Source of the DNA: Pseudovibrio japonicus | Lineage (GTDB): Bacteria > Pseudomonadota > Alphaproteobacteria > Rhizobiales > Stappiaceae | DNA: 64,000 nucleotides | NCBI RefSeq assembly: GCF_014651595.1 | Contig: NZ_BMXE01000004.1 | Location: 496,001-560,000, forward strand | Direction of reading: 5' to 3' | In this document: piece by piece, positions 9,169 to 18,500 of the stretch | Numbering within the stretch: the stretch's first letter is position 1 | How the letters are laid out: every line of letters starts with the position of its first letter | The notes under the pieces: generated by a model | The model's input: only the letters and a program-made list of their open reading frames with translations | The model's database searches: none | What the model was told of the DNA's origin: nothing | Translations under genes and position numbers: made by a program

Positions 9169-10433
9169 CCGACCTGTCACGCCCACCCACTGCTTTAAAG
9201 AACACGCGCCCCTTCTGGCACGTGCCGCTGAAAGTTAGTACGGAGACAATTGCAAGAGCACTTCTATTCCTGACCGCATCCGTGAGCGCACTTGTTGTCA
9301 TCGAACCGGCACCGTATGACCTGTTGATCGCATTGCTCCTCGTCGGCTGGTCCTTTTTCGGGCTCGAGCTTCGCAAAGACGTCCTACCCCTTCTCATCCT
9401 GCTGTGCTTTTACATCGCTGGCGGCATACTGGCCCTGCCCGCAGCAACGGATACCAAAGAAGCTGTCATCTTCTATGCGGTGACCGTCTTTCTAGCTTTT
9501 TCCGCTTTTCTCTACGCGGTCACGTTGTCATCAAAGATTGAGCGACTGGATGCCATCGAAAAGGGATATCTAGTGGCTGCCATATGCGCCACACTGCTGG
9601 CCATCGCAGGATACTTCAACGCGTTCCCAAGCGCCTATGACCAGTTCACCCTCTATGGACGCGCAAAAGGCACTTTCAAAGACCCAAACGTTTACGGCCC
9701 GTTCCTGCTGCTGCCAACACTACTGATCACCTACGACATTCTCACCAAGCCTTGGCGCCAGAGCATCTTTAAGGCAGGAATACTGCTCGTCCTGCTGCTT
9801 GGCGCCTTCCTGTCCTTCTCCCGCGCTGCCTGGGGCATGACACTTGGCGGCGCTTTCATGGTCTTCCTGCTGGTATTCATCAACGAGCGCCGCTCCGTAC
9901 CTCGCCTGAAGCTGCTCGGCATCCTAAGCCTTGCAGCCATAGGCCTTGTCCTTGCACTCATTGCGGTTCTTTCCATTGAATCAATCTCAGAGATGTTCAC
10001 CGAACGCGCCAAACTTGTACAGGACTATGACGGAGCCCGTATGGGCCGGTTTGGCCGCTGGGGCGAAGGCTTCACACTTGTCACCGAACGGCCCTTTGGC
10101 CTTGGTTTCGGCGGCTTCAATGCCATCTTCCCGGAGGACGAACACAACGCATACCTTAAGGCCTTTACCACCTACGGCTGGCTTGGTGGCCTTTCCTACA
10201 TAACCCTTGTTTTCTGGACACTGATCAAGGCTCTGCCACTCGTCTTCAAGCCACGCCCATGGCAGAAGTACATCATCTGCACTTACGTGGCGTTCCTGTT
10301 ACACGCCTGTGTCAGCTTCATTATCGACAGCGACCATTGGCGGCACTATTTTCTGCTACTCGGAATCCTCTGGGCCATCATTGCAGTGGAATCCGGCATT
10401 GCCCGCCACAGGCGTTTTCCACCAGCACAATAA
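9165..10433 (+). CDS. O-antigen ligase/polymerase family membrane protein (Wzy-like)
   Basis: A 422-residue polytopic membrane protein with about ten hydrophobic segments. It has the Wzy_C pattern: KGTFKDPNVYGPFLLLP near residue 165, FLSFSRAAWG near 215, and a periplasmic loop with RWGEGFTLVTERPFGLGFGGF ahead of the final helices. It probably polymerises exopolysaccharide repeats at the periplasmic face. The start codon is most likely the TTG whose last two bases form part of the upstream TGA (TTGA overlap), which argues for translational coupling. No Wzx-type flippase is seen beside it, so that step must be encoded elsewhere. Confidence 0.82.
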   Translation: MTDLSRPPTALKNTRPFWHVPLKVSTETIARALLFLTASVSALVVIEPAPYDLLIALLLVGWSFFGLELRKDVLPLLILLCFYIAGGILALPAATDTKEAVIFYAVTVFLAFSAFLYAVTLSSKIERLDAIEKGYLVAAICATLLAIAGYFNAFPSAYDQFTLYGRAKGTFKDPNVYGPFLLLPTLLITYDILTKPWRQSIFKAGILLVLLLGAFLSFSRAAWGMTLGGAFMVFLLVFINERRSVPRLKLLGILSLAAIGLVLALIAVLSIESISEMFTERAKLVQDYDGARMGRFGRWGEGFTLVTERPFGLGFGGFNAIFPEDEHNAYLKAFTTYGWLGGLSYITLVFWTLIKALPLVFKPRPWQKYIICTYVAFLLHACVSFIIDSDHWRHYFLLLGILWAIIAVESGIARHRRFPPAQ

Positions 10434-10570
10434 CGCCAGCATCATTTGATCCTTGATCAGACAACCTGAATTGGGTAGGAAAGCTGTAAGGGTAAGCCAC
10501 TAAGCTTACTCTGAAAATAGGAATCCTTGCATTTGCGCAAGCGCATCCAGGCGCAAGGGTCCTCACGGTT

Positions 10571-10647
10571 CGGGTAGTAGCGCAGCCTGGTAGCGCACTT
10601 CACTGGGGGTGAAGGGGTCGTCGGTTCAAATCCGGCCTACCCGACCA
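10571..10647 (+). tRNA. tRNA-Pro (anticodon GGG)
   Basis: A full cloverleaf: 7-bp acceptor stem CGGGTAG/CTACCCG, D arm GCGC/GCGC with AGCCTGGTA loop, anticodon stem CTTCA/TGAAG with loop CTGGGGG (anticodon GGG), T arm with TTCAAAT loop, discriminator A, and an encoded CCA end. Total length is 77 bases. Its 3' 37 bases are repeated at 13178-13214, so it marks the left end of a small integrated element. Confidence 0.95.
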
Positions 10648-10766
10648 ATCTTTCCAATCGCTCAACTACTCTAAGTGTGCCTCACTCAATATCAACGTGA
10701 GGCCCAACTACGCGGTTCCTTAGACCCAACCCATTTGGTGATACGGATGCATAGGTGATCAGTCAC

Positions 10767-12044
10767 CTATCCCGAATTACCCGACCCAGCGCTTCTCTCT
10801 TCACTCTGCTTTCCCAGATGCCCAAGCGGGAGCGTCAATAGAACCGCCAAAAGCACCATCAGGCTGGACGTTATCAGGCACGCTATCAGTCCATAATATT
10901 GATAAACAAGCCCAGATAACAAAGTTCCAAGCAACCTGCCCACTGCGTTTGCCATATAATAAAATCCGATGGTCAGGGATACTTTTTCGCTATCGGAAAA
11001 TGCCACGATCAAATAGGAGTGGAGCGCTGAGTTGATAGCGAAAACAACACCGAAGATCACCAATCCAAGTATCAGAAAGGCGACTGCGCCCAGCCCCCAG
11101 AACGCCTGAGCCGAAGTTTGGTCTTCGAAGCTATACAAACCGAATGCGATCACAGCTGGCGTTACTGCCAAAACAACACCCCAGATTACTGCACCACTCG
11201 CAGCTTTTTTGCTACTGCGCGTACGATGGAGAAGCTTGGGAACGCCTGCCTGAACGATACCATATCCGATGACCCAGATAGCCATGAAGCCGCCGACCTG
11301 ATCAAAGTCCCAACCGGCAACACTAGCTAGAAAGACAGGCACACCAACAACAAACCAGACGTCACGACTTGCAAACAAGAAAATGCGGGCTGCGGAGAGA
11401 TAGTTGACCTCCGGCGTCTTGGAAAAAAGGTCCTTCTTTTGAATTTTCTTCTTTGCCTTGCCAAGGTCGGTTTTAAGATTGACAGCGGAAAGCGCCAGGA
11501 CGATCGAAAGGGCTCCCGCCATCCCGTAAAGAGCACCGTTAAACCCGACAAGGTAAAGCAGGTAGCCCCCAACAAAGAAGCCAACGCCCTTAAGAGCGTT
11601 CTTCGAGCCAGTCAGGATCGAGACCCATTTGAACAGCAGGCCAGAATTGTCCTGGGGCACGACGAGTTTAACCGCTGACTTACTGCTCATCTTCGTCAGG
11701 TCTTTTGCGATGCCGGATAAAGCCTGTGAGCTCATTACGTAAATGACGGACAAGCCCAGCGTCAGTGTTGATGGCATCATCGCAAGCATAATCAGCGCAA
11801 AAATCTGGATGAGCAATCCGGAAAACAGGGTTGACCGCAAACCAAAGCGGGCACCAACCCAGCCACCGAGGAAATTGGTAACGATCCCCATTGCCTCGTA
11901 AAGAAGAAACAGGAAAGCGAGATCCAGCGGCTTATATCCAAGCGAGTTGAAGTGCAACAGCACCAACATGCGCAAGGCGCCATCGGTGATCGTAAAACCC
12001 CAATAGGAGGCCGTCACCGTGGCGTAACTTTTAAGATCGGCCAT
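10767..12044 (-). CDS. arsJ: Organoarsenical efflux MFS transporter ArsJ
   Basis: A 425-residue major facilitator protein with about 12 helices. The N-terminus (YATVTASYWGFTITDGALRM) and LLYEAMGIVTNFLGGWVGARFG are strongly reminiscent of ArsJ. In the known pathway, a dedicated GAPDH joins arsenate to glyceraldehyde-3-phosphate, making 1-arseno-3-phosphoglycerate, and ArsJ exports it. That confers arsenate resistance without reduction. The gene lies 12 bases downstream of such a GAPDH gene, and its GAGG ribosome site overlaps the GAPDH stop. The pair is enclosed by a tRNA-Pro gene and a partial tRNA copy. No ArsR gene is in the window. Confidence 0.9.
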   Translation of the reverse strand: MADLKSYATVTASYWGFTITDGALRMLVLLHFNSLGYKPLDLAFLFLLYEAMGIVTNFLGGWVGARFGLRSTLFSGLLIQIFALIMLAMMPSTLTLGLSVIYVMSSQALSGIAKDLTKMSSKSAVKLVVPQDNSGLLFKWVSILTGSKNALKGVGFFVGGYLLYLVGFNGALYGMAGALSIVLALSAVNLKTDLGKAKKKIQKKDLFSKTPEVNYLSAARIFLFASRDVWFVVGVPVFLASVAGWDFDQVGGFMAIWVIGYGIVQAGVPKLLHRTRSSKKAASGAVIWGVVLAVTPAVIAFGLYSFEDQTSAQAFWGLGAVAFLILGLVIFGVVFAINSALHSYLIVAFSDSEKVSLTIGFYYMANAVGRLLGTLLSGLVYQYYGLIACLITSSLMVLLAVLLTLPLGHLGKQSEERSAGSGNSG

Positions 12045-12056
12045 AGCTATCGCCTC

Positions 12057-13067
12057 TTAAAGACCAATGGAAATGAGATCAGCAAGCTCCGCCATTCGGT
12101 TCACATAGCCCCACTCATTATCATACCAGGCGTAGACTTTGAGCTGGGTACCGTTCACCACCATTGTGGAAGCGGCATCTATGATAGACGAGCGCGGATC
12201 ATTGACGTAGTCGGCTGAGACAAGCGGGCGTTCTTCAAAGCCAAGAATATCTTTCATATAACTCTGGGAAGCTTGGCTGAATAGCGCGTTGACCTCTTCA
12301 ACTGTGGTCGCTCGCTCCAGCTCGAAGACGCAATCCGTGAGTGATGCATTCAGGAGCGGCACTCTCACCGCATGGCCATTAAGGCGTCCTTTCAATTCCG
12401 GATAAATCAGGGTAATTGCCGTCGCCGACCCGGTCGTTGTGGGGATGAGGGAGTTTAAACAGGAACGCGAACGGCGAAGGTCTTTATGCGGGGCATCTAC
12501 GATCACTTGTGTGTTTGTTACATCATGGATCGTCGTGATTGAACCGTGTTTGATACCAAGCGATTCATGGATCACTTTAACGACGGGCGCCAGACAGTTC
12601 GTCGTGCAGGATGCTGCTGTTATAAGATCATGCTGCAGCTTATCATAAAGAGAATGGTTGACGCCCATAACAAGGTTGAGCGCCGTTTCTTCTTTGACAG
12701 GAGCAGACACCAATACCTTGGCTATGCCTTTGTCATAGTAAGGCTGCAAGCTCGCCCGCGACTTGAACTTACCCGAACACTCGATAACCAGATCAACATC
12801 ATCGCCACTCCATTCGTTGAGCTCCGGGGATGCTGCGTCTGTAAACGGTATCCGCTTATCGCCAATGATGAGGTGGTCTGCTTCAGCTTTTACGCCATGT
12901 TCCCACCGACCATGCACACTATCGAATTCCAGTAAGTGTGCCGCAGTCTCGACATCACAGTTTGGGTCATTGATGCCAACCAACTGGAAGTTAGGGTTGC
13001 TCCACGCAGCGCGAAGAAACAGTTTTCCCATACGGCCAAAGCCGTTAATTGCAATTCTAGCTGTCAT
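12057..13067 (-). CDS. gap: ArsJ-associated glyceraldehyde-3-phosphate dehydrogenase
   Basis: A 336-residue NAD-dependent dehydrogenase. The N-terminal Rossmann motif is INGFGRMG, the catalytic block SCTTNC sits near residue 150, and WYDNEWGY is near the C-terminus. The sequence resembles the GAPDH branch that accompanies ArsJ rather than the glycolytic enzyme. Its expected product with arsenate is 1-arseno-3-phosphoglycerate, which ArsJ exports. The frame extends upstream to 13148, but the conserved start [12 protein letters not shown] begins at the ATG at 13067, and the upstream stretch contains a palindrome that looks like an operator. It is first gene of a two-gene operon with arsJ. Confidence 0.9.
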   Translation of the reverse strand: MTARIAINGFGRMGKLFLRAAWSNPNFQLVGINDPNCDVETAAHLLEFDSVHGRWEHGVKAEADHLIIGDKRIPFTDAASPELNEWSGDDVDLVIECSGKFKSRASLQPYYDKGIAKVLVSAPVKEETALNLVMGVNHSLYDKLQHDLITAASCTTNCLAPVVKVIHESLGIKHGSITTIHDVTNTQVIVDAPHKDLRRSRSCLNSLIPTTTGSATAITLIYPELKGRLNGHAVRVPLLNASLTDCVFELERATTVEEVNALFSQASQSYMKDILGFEERPLVSADYVNDPRSSIIDAASTMVVNGTQLKVYAWYDNEWGYVNRMAELADLISIGL

Positions 13068-13117
13068 GTTTTTTGCTTTTCTTATTTGTGAAGCTAGGGA
13101 TATTACATCCATATTCG

Positions 13118-13129
13118 TCGATATATCGA
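13118..13129. promoter_or_regulatory. Palindrome upstream of the arsenate operon, candidate operator
   Basis: TCGATATATCGA is a perfect 12-base palindrome, with looser symmetry extending outwards (TTCG on one side, CGAA on the other). It sits 50-61 bases ahead of the GAPDH start codon. Position and symmetry suit a repressor site, for example of an ArsR-type protein, but the binding protein is inference. Confidence 0.45.
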
Positions 13130-13177
13130 ACAAATAGAGAATTGGCAAGACCTTTCAAAAACAGCGGCAATGCAGGA

Positions 13178-13214
13178 GAACGGGTCATCGGTTCAAATCC
13201 GGCGTACCCGATCA
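13178..13214 (+). repeat. Partial tRNA-Pro 3' end, probable distal attachment site
   Basis: This copy matches the last 37 bases of the tRNA-Pro gene (10611-10647) at 33 positions, covering the end of the anticodon stem, the T arm and the acceptor 3' strand; the final ACCA has become ATCA. It has no 5' tRNA half. Same orientation and spacing around the GAPDH-arsJ pair fit an att repeat left by site-specific integration into the tRNA gene. Confidence 0.8.
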
Positions 13215-13240
13215 GATCTCTTCAAAGTGCTGCGCCAGCC

Positions 13241-14017
13241 TCAACCTTCTCGTGCCTTCTGCACCATCAGGTAGCCTCCCACACCCACGCCAATCAGCAG
13301 CGAGATCGCAAACGCCCATTGCAAGGGGCCGGATCCTGCAGCCATCCCTGCAAGACCGGAGAGCACTGTGCCAGCCTTGCTCAGGCCCTCCATGCTTAAG
13401 CACGCACTAACCGCACGCATCTCCTGCCCCAGCGCTTTTGCCCCCTGCCCGCGATCAAATCCATTTAGAACTGGGACTTCCTGCTCTTCTGCAAGCTGCC
13501 CTTTCATCAGGCTTAGAGATTTTTCCTGCACTTCACGCACTCGGCGCGACCAGCCATTCTTGTTGTAAGGCCAGTTGCGAAGCCGCTTCATGAAAGACAG
13601 TCGCCGCACAGAAAGCTCATTGACCAGAAAAGCAGACGGTCGCTGCTTGATTGCCGTGCGCGTCTTGATCCCGAGCACACCATCAACGTCCACACCAAGA
13701 ATTGCCTGCAACGTCTTCACCGCCCGCGCAGGCCCTGAGTTCACAGCAAAGTCGAACAATGCAAAGTCAAGCCCAAGAGGAAGCCGGTCTCCCTGCACCG
13801 CATGCCAGTACTGCACCCGATAAATCTCGATAGCCTCTGACCGGTGGAGCGCCTGAACCTCCTCGACACCAACCGGACGTTCCCGCCACGCACTTAGTGT
13901 ACCCTGTGTGATCCCATAGTGCGTCGGCCCTCCCGGATCTGCCTTACGGCTCCGATGGGCAAACCCACCCTCAATGTGCAGCAGATCAGCAATAATCAGA
14001 TCAAACGTGGACTTCAT
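13241..14017 (-). CDS. Phage-type endolysin, glycoside hydrolase 108 with PG-binding domain and C-terminal membrane anchor
   Basis: A 258-residue protein. The N-terminal GH108 muramidase domain has the catalytic glutamate in HIEGGF (Glu16), GGPTHYGIT near residue 30, and FDFAVNSGPARA. A PG_binding_3 region (GVDVDGVLGIKT) follows at about 125-140. A hydrophobic helix near 232-252 would tether it to the inner membrane, as in holin-associated N-acetylmuramidases. It would cut glycan strands in the cell wall during lysis. GGGAGAGG lies just before the ATG. It follows two tandem terminators and ends 27 bases from the distal tRNA repeat. Its neighbours are phage- or GTA-like, but no capsid or tail genes are present. 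Confidence 0.85.
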   Translation of the reverse strand: MKSTFDLIIADLLHIEGGFAHRSRKADPGGPTHYGITQGTLSAWRERPVGVEEVQALHRSEAIEIYRVQYWHAVQGDRLPLGLDFALFDFAVNSGPARAVKTLQAILGVDVDGVLGIKTRTAIKQRPSAFLVNELSVRRLSFMKRLRNWPYNKNGWSRRVREVQEKSLSLMKGQLAEEQEVPVLNGFDRGQGAKALGQEMRAVSACLSMEGLSKAGTVLSGLAGMAAGSGPLQWAFAISLLIGVGVGGYLMVQKAREG

Positions 14018-14031
14018 CAGCCTCTCCCAAC

Positions 14032-14055
14032 AAAAAAAGGAGGCTCAAGACCTCC
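14032..14055 (-). terminator. Terminator 2 downstream of the DUF2793 gene
   Basis: On the minus strand, a GGAGG/CCTCC stem (14039-14043 with 14051-14055) with a 7-base loop is followed by seven T residues. It lies between the DUF2793 gene and the endolysin start, just past a first terminator. Confidence 0.65.
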
Positions 14056-14063
14056 ATCAAAAC

Positions 14064-14085
14064 AAAAAAGACCGCAAAAGCGGCC
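14064..14085 (-). terminator. Terminator 1 downstream of the DUF2793 gene
   Basis: On the minus strand, CCGC-TTTT-GCGG is followed by TCTTTTTTG. Two terminators in a row suggest that transcription of the DUF2793 gene is kept apart from that of the endolysin. Confidence 0.7.
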
Positions 14086-14109
14086 TCAAGAAATTGCAAA
14101 AAACTATGA

Positions 14110-14880
14110 TCAGCCTTGTGGCACAACAGGCAGGAAGTAATGCAGCGACAGCCGGATCTTGCCGCCAGTAAAGCTTCCCCCGTTTGCGGTAAGACGCAGC
14201 GGTGTATCTGAATAATAGGCGCTCGGGCCGATCACGCCCGCATTGTTCGAGCCCTTTGCAACTCCCAGCAAACCACCGAACTTGCTAGTCTCACCAGCAA
14301 TCCCACAGCCATAGGAACTGGCACCCGTCACCGCTTCAACCACACAGGTGGAAGCACAAAAGACAATCGCTCTGGAAGGGATAACAAGGGAACTTTCGGC
14401 GAAACTGCCGGAAACTGAGATCAACTCATCAACAGTCACAAACTGACTCTGCGCCTTGTACTCACTCTCGCAAAGGACGGAGACTTCCTGCTGAAACGCA
14501 GCACCGCCAGTCACATCATCAACGCCGAGCCCTGCAACAGAAGACAACCCGCGCCAGCTGCCGCCAGAAAAAACCAGCATCGCGCCGAAACTCTGCACCC
14601 AGGCCGCCCAGCCATCAACCGGTACCAAGAAACGCCATGCACCGCCATCAAACGCAGCAACCTCACCGTCATGCCCAGCAAAAGCCCCAGTGGCACCGAC
14701 GGGCACGATATAGCGCTCCCCCTCTTCCGGTGCATCAGGTGGCGCACCCATATCGTTAGAAACAACACAAAGCTGCACAACCAGGTCAATCAGAGCCAGC
14801 GCCTCGTTGTGCGTTACATGCTTTTGTGCCTGAGCAGCTGCCAGAAACGGCAGTTGAAGATGCGTCGTCGTCTCACTCAT
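14110..14880 (-). CDS. DUF2793 domain-containing phage/GTA-like structural protein
   Basis: A 256-residue protein starting MSETTTHLQLPFLAAAQAQKH, the characteristic start of DUF2793 (LPFLAAAQAQKHVTHNEAL). The domain runs to about residue 120 and is rich in small and aromatic residues (GGAWRF, GGSWRG). The C-terminal half (about 150-256) is a beta-rich segment with SLHYFLP at the end, possibly a receptor- or surface-binding domain. DUF2793 proteins occur in alphaproteobacterial prophages and near gene transfer agent clusters, and may be adhesins or fibre proteins; the role is unproven. GGGGA lies 5 bases before the ATG. Confidence 0.8.
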   Translation of the reverse strand: MSETTTHLQLPFLAAAQAQKHVTHNEALALIDLVVQLCVVSNDMGAPPDAPEEGERYIVPVGATGAFAGHDGEVAAFDGGAWRFLVPVDGWAAWVQSFGAMLVFSGGSWRGLSSVAGLGVDDVTGGAAFQQEVSVLCESEYKAQSQFVTVDELISVSGSFAESSLVIPSRAIVFCASTCVVEAVTGASSYGCGIAGETSKFGGLLGVAKGSNNAGVIGPSAYYSDTPLRLTANGGSFTGGKIRLSLHYFLPVVPQG

Positions 14881-14992
14881 CTAAATCCCCATAGATCACC
14901 TAGTCTACGCAAAAGCGTATCATTCAGCGCAGCAAGGGGGATAAGTTGCGAAAAGAACGCAGGCCAACCAGCCTGCGCAAACAGGGGAAAGC

Positions 14993-15298
14993 TTAGGCCA
15001 CCCGCCGTCCGGTGCCATCACCGGCCAAAGACCAGATGCGCGTGCGATTGCGAGCCATTTTTTCGTCAATTGCAAAAGAAAGCTCAGCCCCATGCAAACC
15101 AACTAGGCGGTGCAATAAAATTGCAATCTCGGCGGCATCAGCAACAACATCGCGCACGCTATCACCGTTCTCAATGGCCTGTTGCAAAACTTCCAGCTCT
15201 TCTCTGGCCCGTTCAATCAACGCATTCAGGTCAGACACCTTACCAAAGGTCTGTTCGCCCCAGGCGGTAATACTCTCGCTGCTTTCAATGGTTACCAT
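14993..15298 (-). CDS. MazG-like/DUF550-type nucleotide pyrophosphohydrolase
   Basis: A 101-residue all-alpha protein. It has a REELEVLQQAI segment and a later DVVADAAEIAILLHRL helix, the E-x3-E and E-x2-D type arrangement of MazG-like pyrophosphohydrolases, then KMARNRTRIW at the end, a common DUF550 ending. Members hydrolyse dNTPs or NTPs to monophosphates and are often phage-borne. The ATG at 15298 is preferred to the in-frame GTG at 15310. It lies about 110 bases upstream of the DUF2793 gene on the same strand. The substrate cannot be inferred. Confidence 0.65.
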   Translation of the reverse strand: MVTIESSESITAWGEQTFGKVSDLNALIERAREELEVLQQAIENGDSVRDVVADAAEIAILLHRLVGLHGAELSFAIDEKMARNRTRIWSLAGDGTGRRVA

Positions 15299-15483
15299 AT
15301 TTGCCCACACTCAAACTCTGGGGTCTGTCCGGTTCGGGTGGAACTCCAACCCGTGTGAAAACAACCCCGATACAACAAACCGGAACATCCCTGACATCAT
15401 CGTCGAGAGCGACACCTCCGGTAGTTAACATAAACAAAATTCACGCTTCGCCTCATCCAAACGGCCCTCAGAACAAGAAAAAA

Positions 15484-15507
15484 GCGGAGGCAGGTACCTG
15501 CCTTCCG
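15484..15507. repeat. Inverted repeat downstream of the aminotransferase gene
   Basis: GCGGAGGCAGG pairs with CCTGCCTTCCGC around a central GGTACC, with one bulge. It lies beside a terminator and may be part of the transcription end region shared by the two minus-strand genes. Confidence 0.35.
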
Positions 15508-15521
15508 CCTATTCTTCAGCT

Positions 15522-15549
15522 AAAAAAGGCCAGACTTGGGCCCTTTTTT
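15522..15549 (-). terminator. Terminator of the aminotransferase fusion gene
   Basis: AAAAAAGG (15522-15529) pairs with CCTTTTTT (15542-15549), leaving U-runs on both strands. It lies 7 bases past the stop codon of the 1020-residue gene. Confidence 0.7.
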
Positions 15550-15555
15550 GACAGT

Positions 15556-18500
15556 CTACATGGTTTCCAGAGCTGAGACAGATTCATTTATGGCCTGATC
15601 CAGCACGTCCAGCAGGTAATCAGCGTTGTCCTTGGAAAAAATCATTGGTGGACGCATCTTCAAGACATTGTCGAAGGGCCCCTCAGTGCCCATCAAAATG
15701 CCCAGATCCTTGGCACGGTTTGCCACACGCCTGGCCACCTCGGTTGCTGGCTGCTTGCTGCGCCGGTCGATCACCAGCTCAACCCCAAGAAACAGCCCCA
15801 TACCGCGCACATCGCCAAGAACCTCATACTTCTCCATCAATCGGTGCAAGCCGGAAAGGATATAGCCGCCAACCACACGGGCATTATCGCGCAGTCCCTC
15901 CCGCTCAATCACGTTCAGAACAGAAAGCCCGACCGCACAGGAAACCGGATTACCGCCAAAGGTGTTGAAGTACTCCATCCCATTATTGAAGCTATCTGCC
16001 ACCTCCCGCGTTGTCACGAGCGCCGCCATGGGATGACCGTTTCCAATCGGCTTGCCCATGGTCACCACGTCCGGCGTTACCCCTTGCGTTTCAAAGGCCC
16101 ACCAATGAGACCCAACACGACCAAACCCAACCTGCACTTCATCGGCCACACACAATCCACCTTCCGCGCGGATCAGCTTGTAAACCTCCTCCAGATAGCC
16201 ATCTGGCAGGAAAACCTGACCAGTCACGCTTGGAATAGATTCAGCAATGAAGAACGCAGGCGCACGGCCTTGGCGCTTCATCAGCGCTAATTGCTCGACC
16301 ACACTGTCCACGTAGCGCTGCGTGATCTCCTCATGCGCCCAGTCAGCAGGCGCGCGGTAGGCATCTGGTATGGCTGCCTCAAACACATGATCCGGACGGC
16401 CCTTGCCGCCATTACGCTTGTATTTGTAAGGACTCAGCCCAATCAGCTCCGGTGTGGTGCCATGATAGGCCCAATCCAGCACAACCGCCTCGCGGCGTCC
16501 CGTATGTGCTTCTGCCATGCGAAGCATCAAGCTGTTCGCCTCACTGCCCGTACACACAAACGAAGCTACCGCCAAATCACCCGGAAGCGTCGCCGTAAGG
16601 CGTTCCGAATACTCAACGATGTTGTCATGCAGATAGCGCGTATTGGTGTTCAGCAGCCCTGCCTGATGGGAAAGCGCTTCAACCACTTCTGGATGAGCGT
16701 GACCCAGATGGCACACATTATTGAAGCAATCCAAATACGCCCGCCCACGATGGTCAATCAGGTACGCCCCCTCACCGCGCACAAACTTGATCGGCTCGCT
16801 GTAGGAGATGGAAAGGTTCGGCAACAAGGTCTGATGGCGGGAGGCAACAATCTCATCCACGCTGCGCCCCGCACTCCCAAGCACTTCATGCGGGAGGCCA
16901 GCAAAATCGATAGCAGACGGGAACATTTCCGCCCAAACATCAAGATACTTCTCTTCGCCAACACCAAGGATCTCTTCGGCACTCAGCGAAACATCTGCGG
17001 ATAGCTGCAAGTGCAGATGCGGCGCCCAACCGCCATTCTCATCATCGTCCCCCAGATATCCGATCATCTCGCCCGCTTTGAGCACATCGCCGGGACTTAG
17101 ACGCATTGCCGCTTCATGTGCCATGTGTCCCCACAGGCTCACAAACGGTTGCCCGCAATCAGTTTCATGCTCCAGCGCAACCATACAGCCATACCCAAGC
17201 GGGTCGGTCTCAATTACAGCAGAGCGAACCTTGCCATCCATCGGTGCATAAACACAGGTTCCAGCCGCTAAGAACAGATCAAAACCGAGGTGGTTGGTCC
17301 GCCGTTCGCCCTCTATAAAGCGGCTCTCAAAAAAGTCGGAGGAGTATACACTGCGGCTTTCCCCCCAGGGACCAATGCCAAGCTCGACATTGTGTGCCTC
17401 ACAAAAATCCTCCCACCACTCCTGCGCTGCTTCCGGCTGACGGCGACGGGAGGTCACGGTCATCTCATGGTCAGCATCCCCATAAGGCACCATTGCCTTT
17501 GACATAAGCTTGGGGTGACGCGCAAACAAAGAGGCAAACGAGTTTCGGTTCTTGGCGCAGAACTCTGCCACCTTGTAGGCGCCCCGCACAGCCTCAAACC
17601 CACACGCTTTGCGCAGCATCGCCGTCGCGAACGCAGGCTTCATCCCATAAAGCTTGTAAAGCAGGGTCCACGCGGGCGCCTCACTGACAGCCAGATAGGG
17701 ATTATCCTCCCGCTCGCCCTTACGAAGCGCAGAAAGGGTCACGCTGGTCACAAGCCGCATGGCAATCAGATCAAAGAGAAGATCAACTTCCTCCTCTTCC
17801 AGGGCATTCTCCTCATGATAGGCCGCCGCGAGCTCCGCCGCCGCCCCAATCGGATCTGCACTTTCCATAATCGCATAGGCCGCTGCAATCGCAACCTCCG
17901 CAACCACCGGCGTATGTGCACTGTCACCAAAGTCAATCAGACCACAAACCCGCGAGTGATCATCAGGATCAACCAGAACATTCCAGTCATTGGCATCATT
18001 ATGAATAACCGCTGCCCGCAATCCGGCAAGTTTCGGTGCAACCAGCCGCTCAAACCGATCGAGGAAGTACTCCAGTACCCGCCGCTGATCAGGATCCCCA
18101 ATCGCACCAAGACGCCCCCGCGCCGCGCCTGCAGCTCGCATATCCCAGTCAAAACTCCGCAGTGCCCCCGGATGCATAAAGCCGCGCAGCACACGATCCA
18201 CCTTCCCAAGCAGCGTGCCCAGACTGGCAACAACGCCCTCTTCCCGCGCAGTCTCAGCAAGCGGAACACCATCCAGCCAAGAAACCACGCGCATGGCATG
18301 ACGCGTACCATCAGGTCCAGCAACCCACTGGATCGCATTACCATCCTTGGTCAGCCGCAAACGCGGGATCGGAAGCTCAGGAGAAGAGGCCGCAAGATGC
18401 TGCAGAAGCGCCGTCTGAAAACCGGTCTCTTCCTCAGGCTCACTGGCGTTGACCACCTTAACCGTCCAACGCGTTCCATCCTCCGCATCAAGGCGATGAT

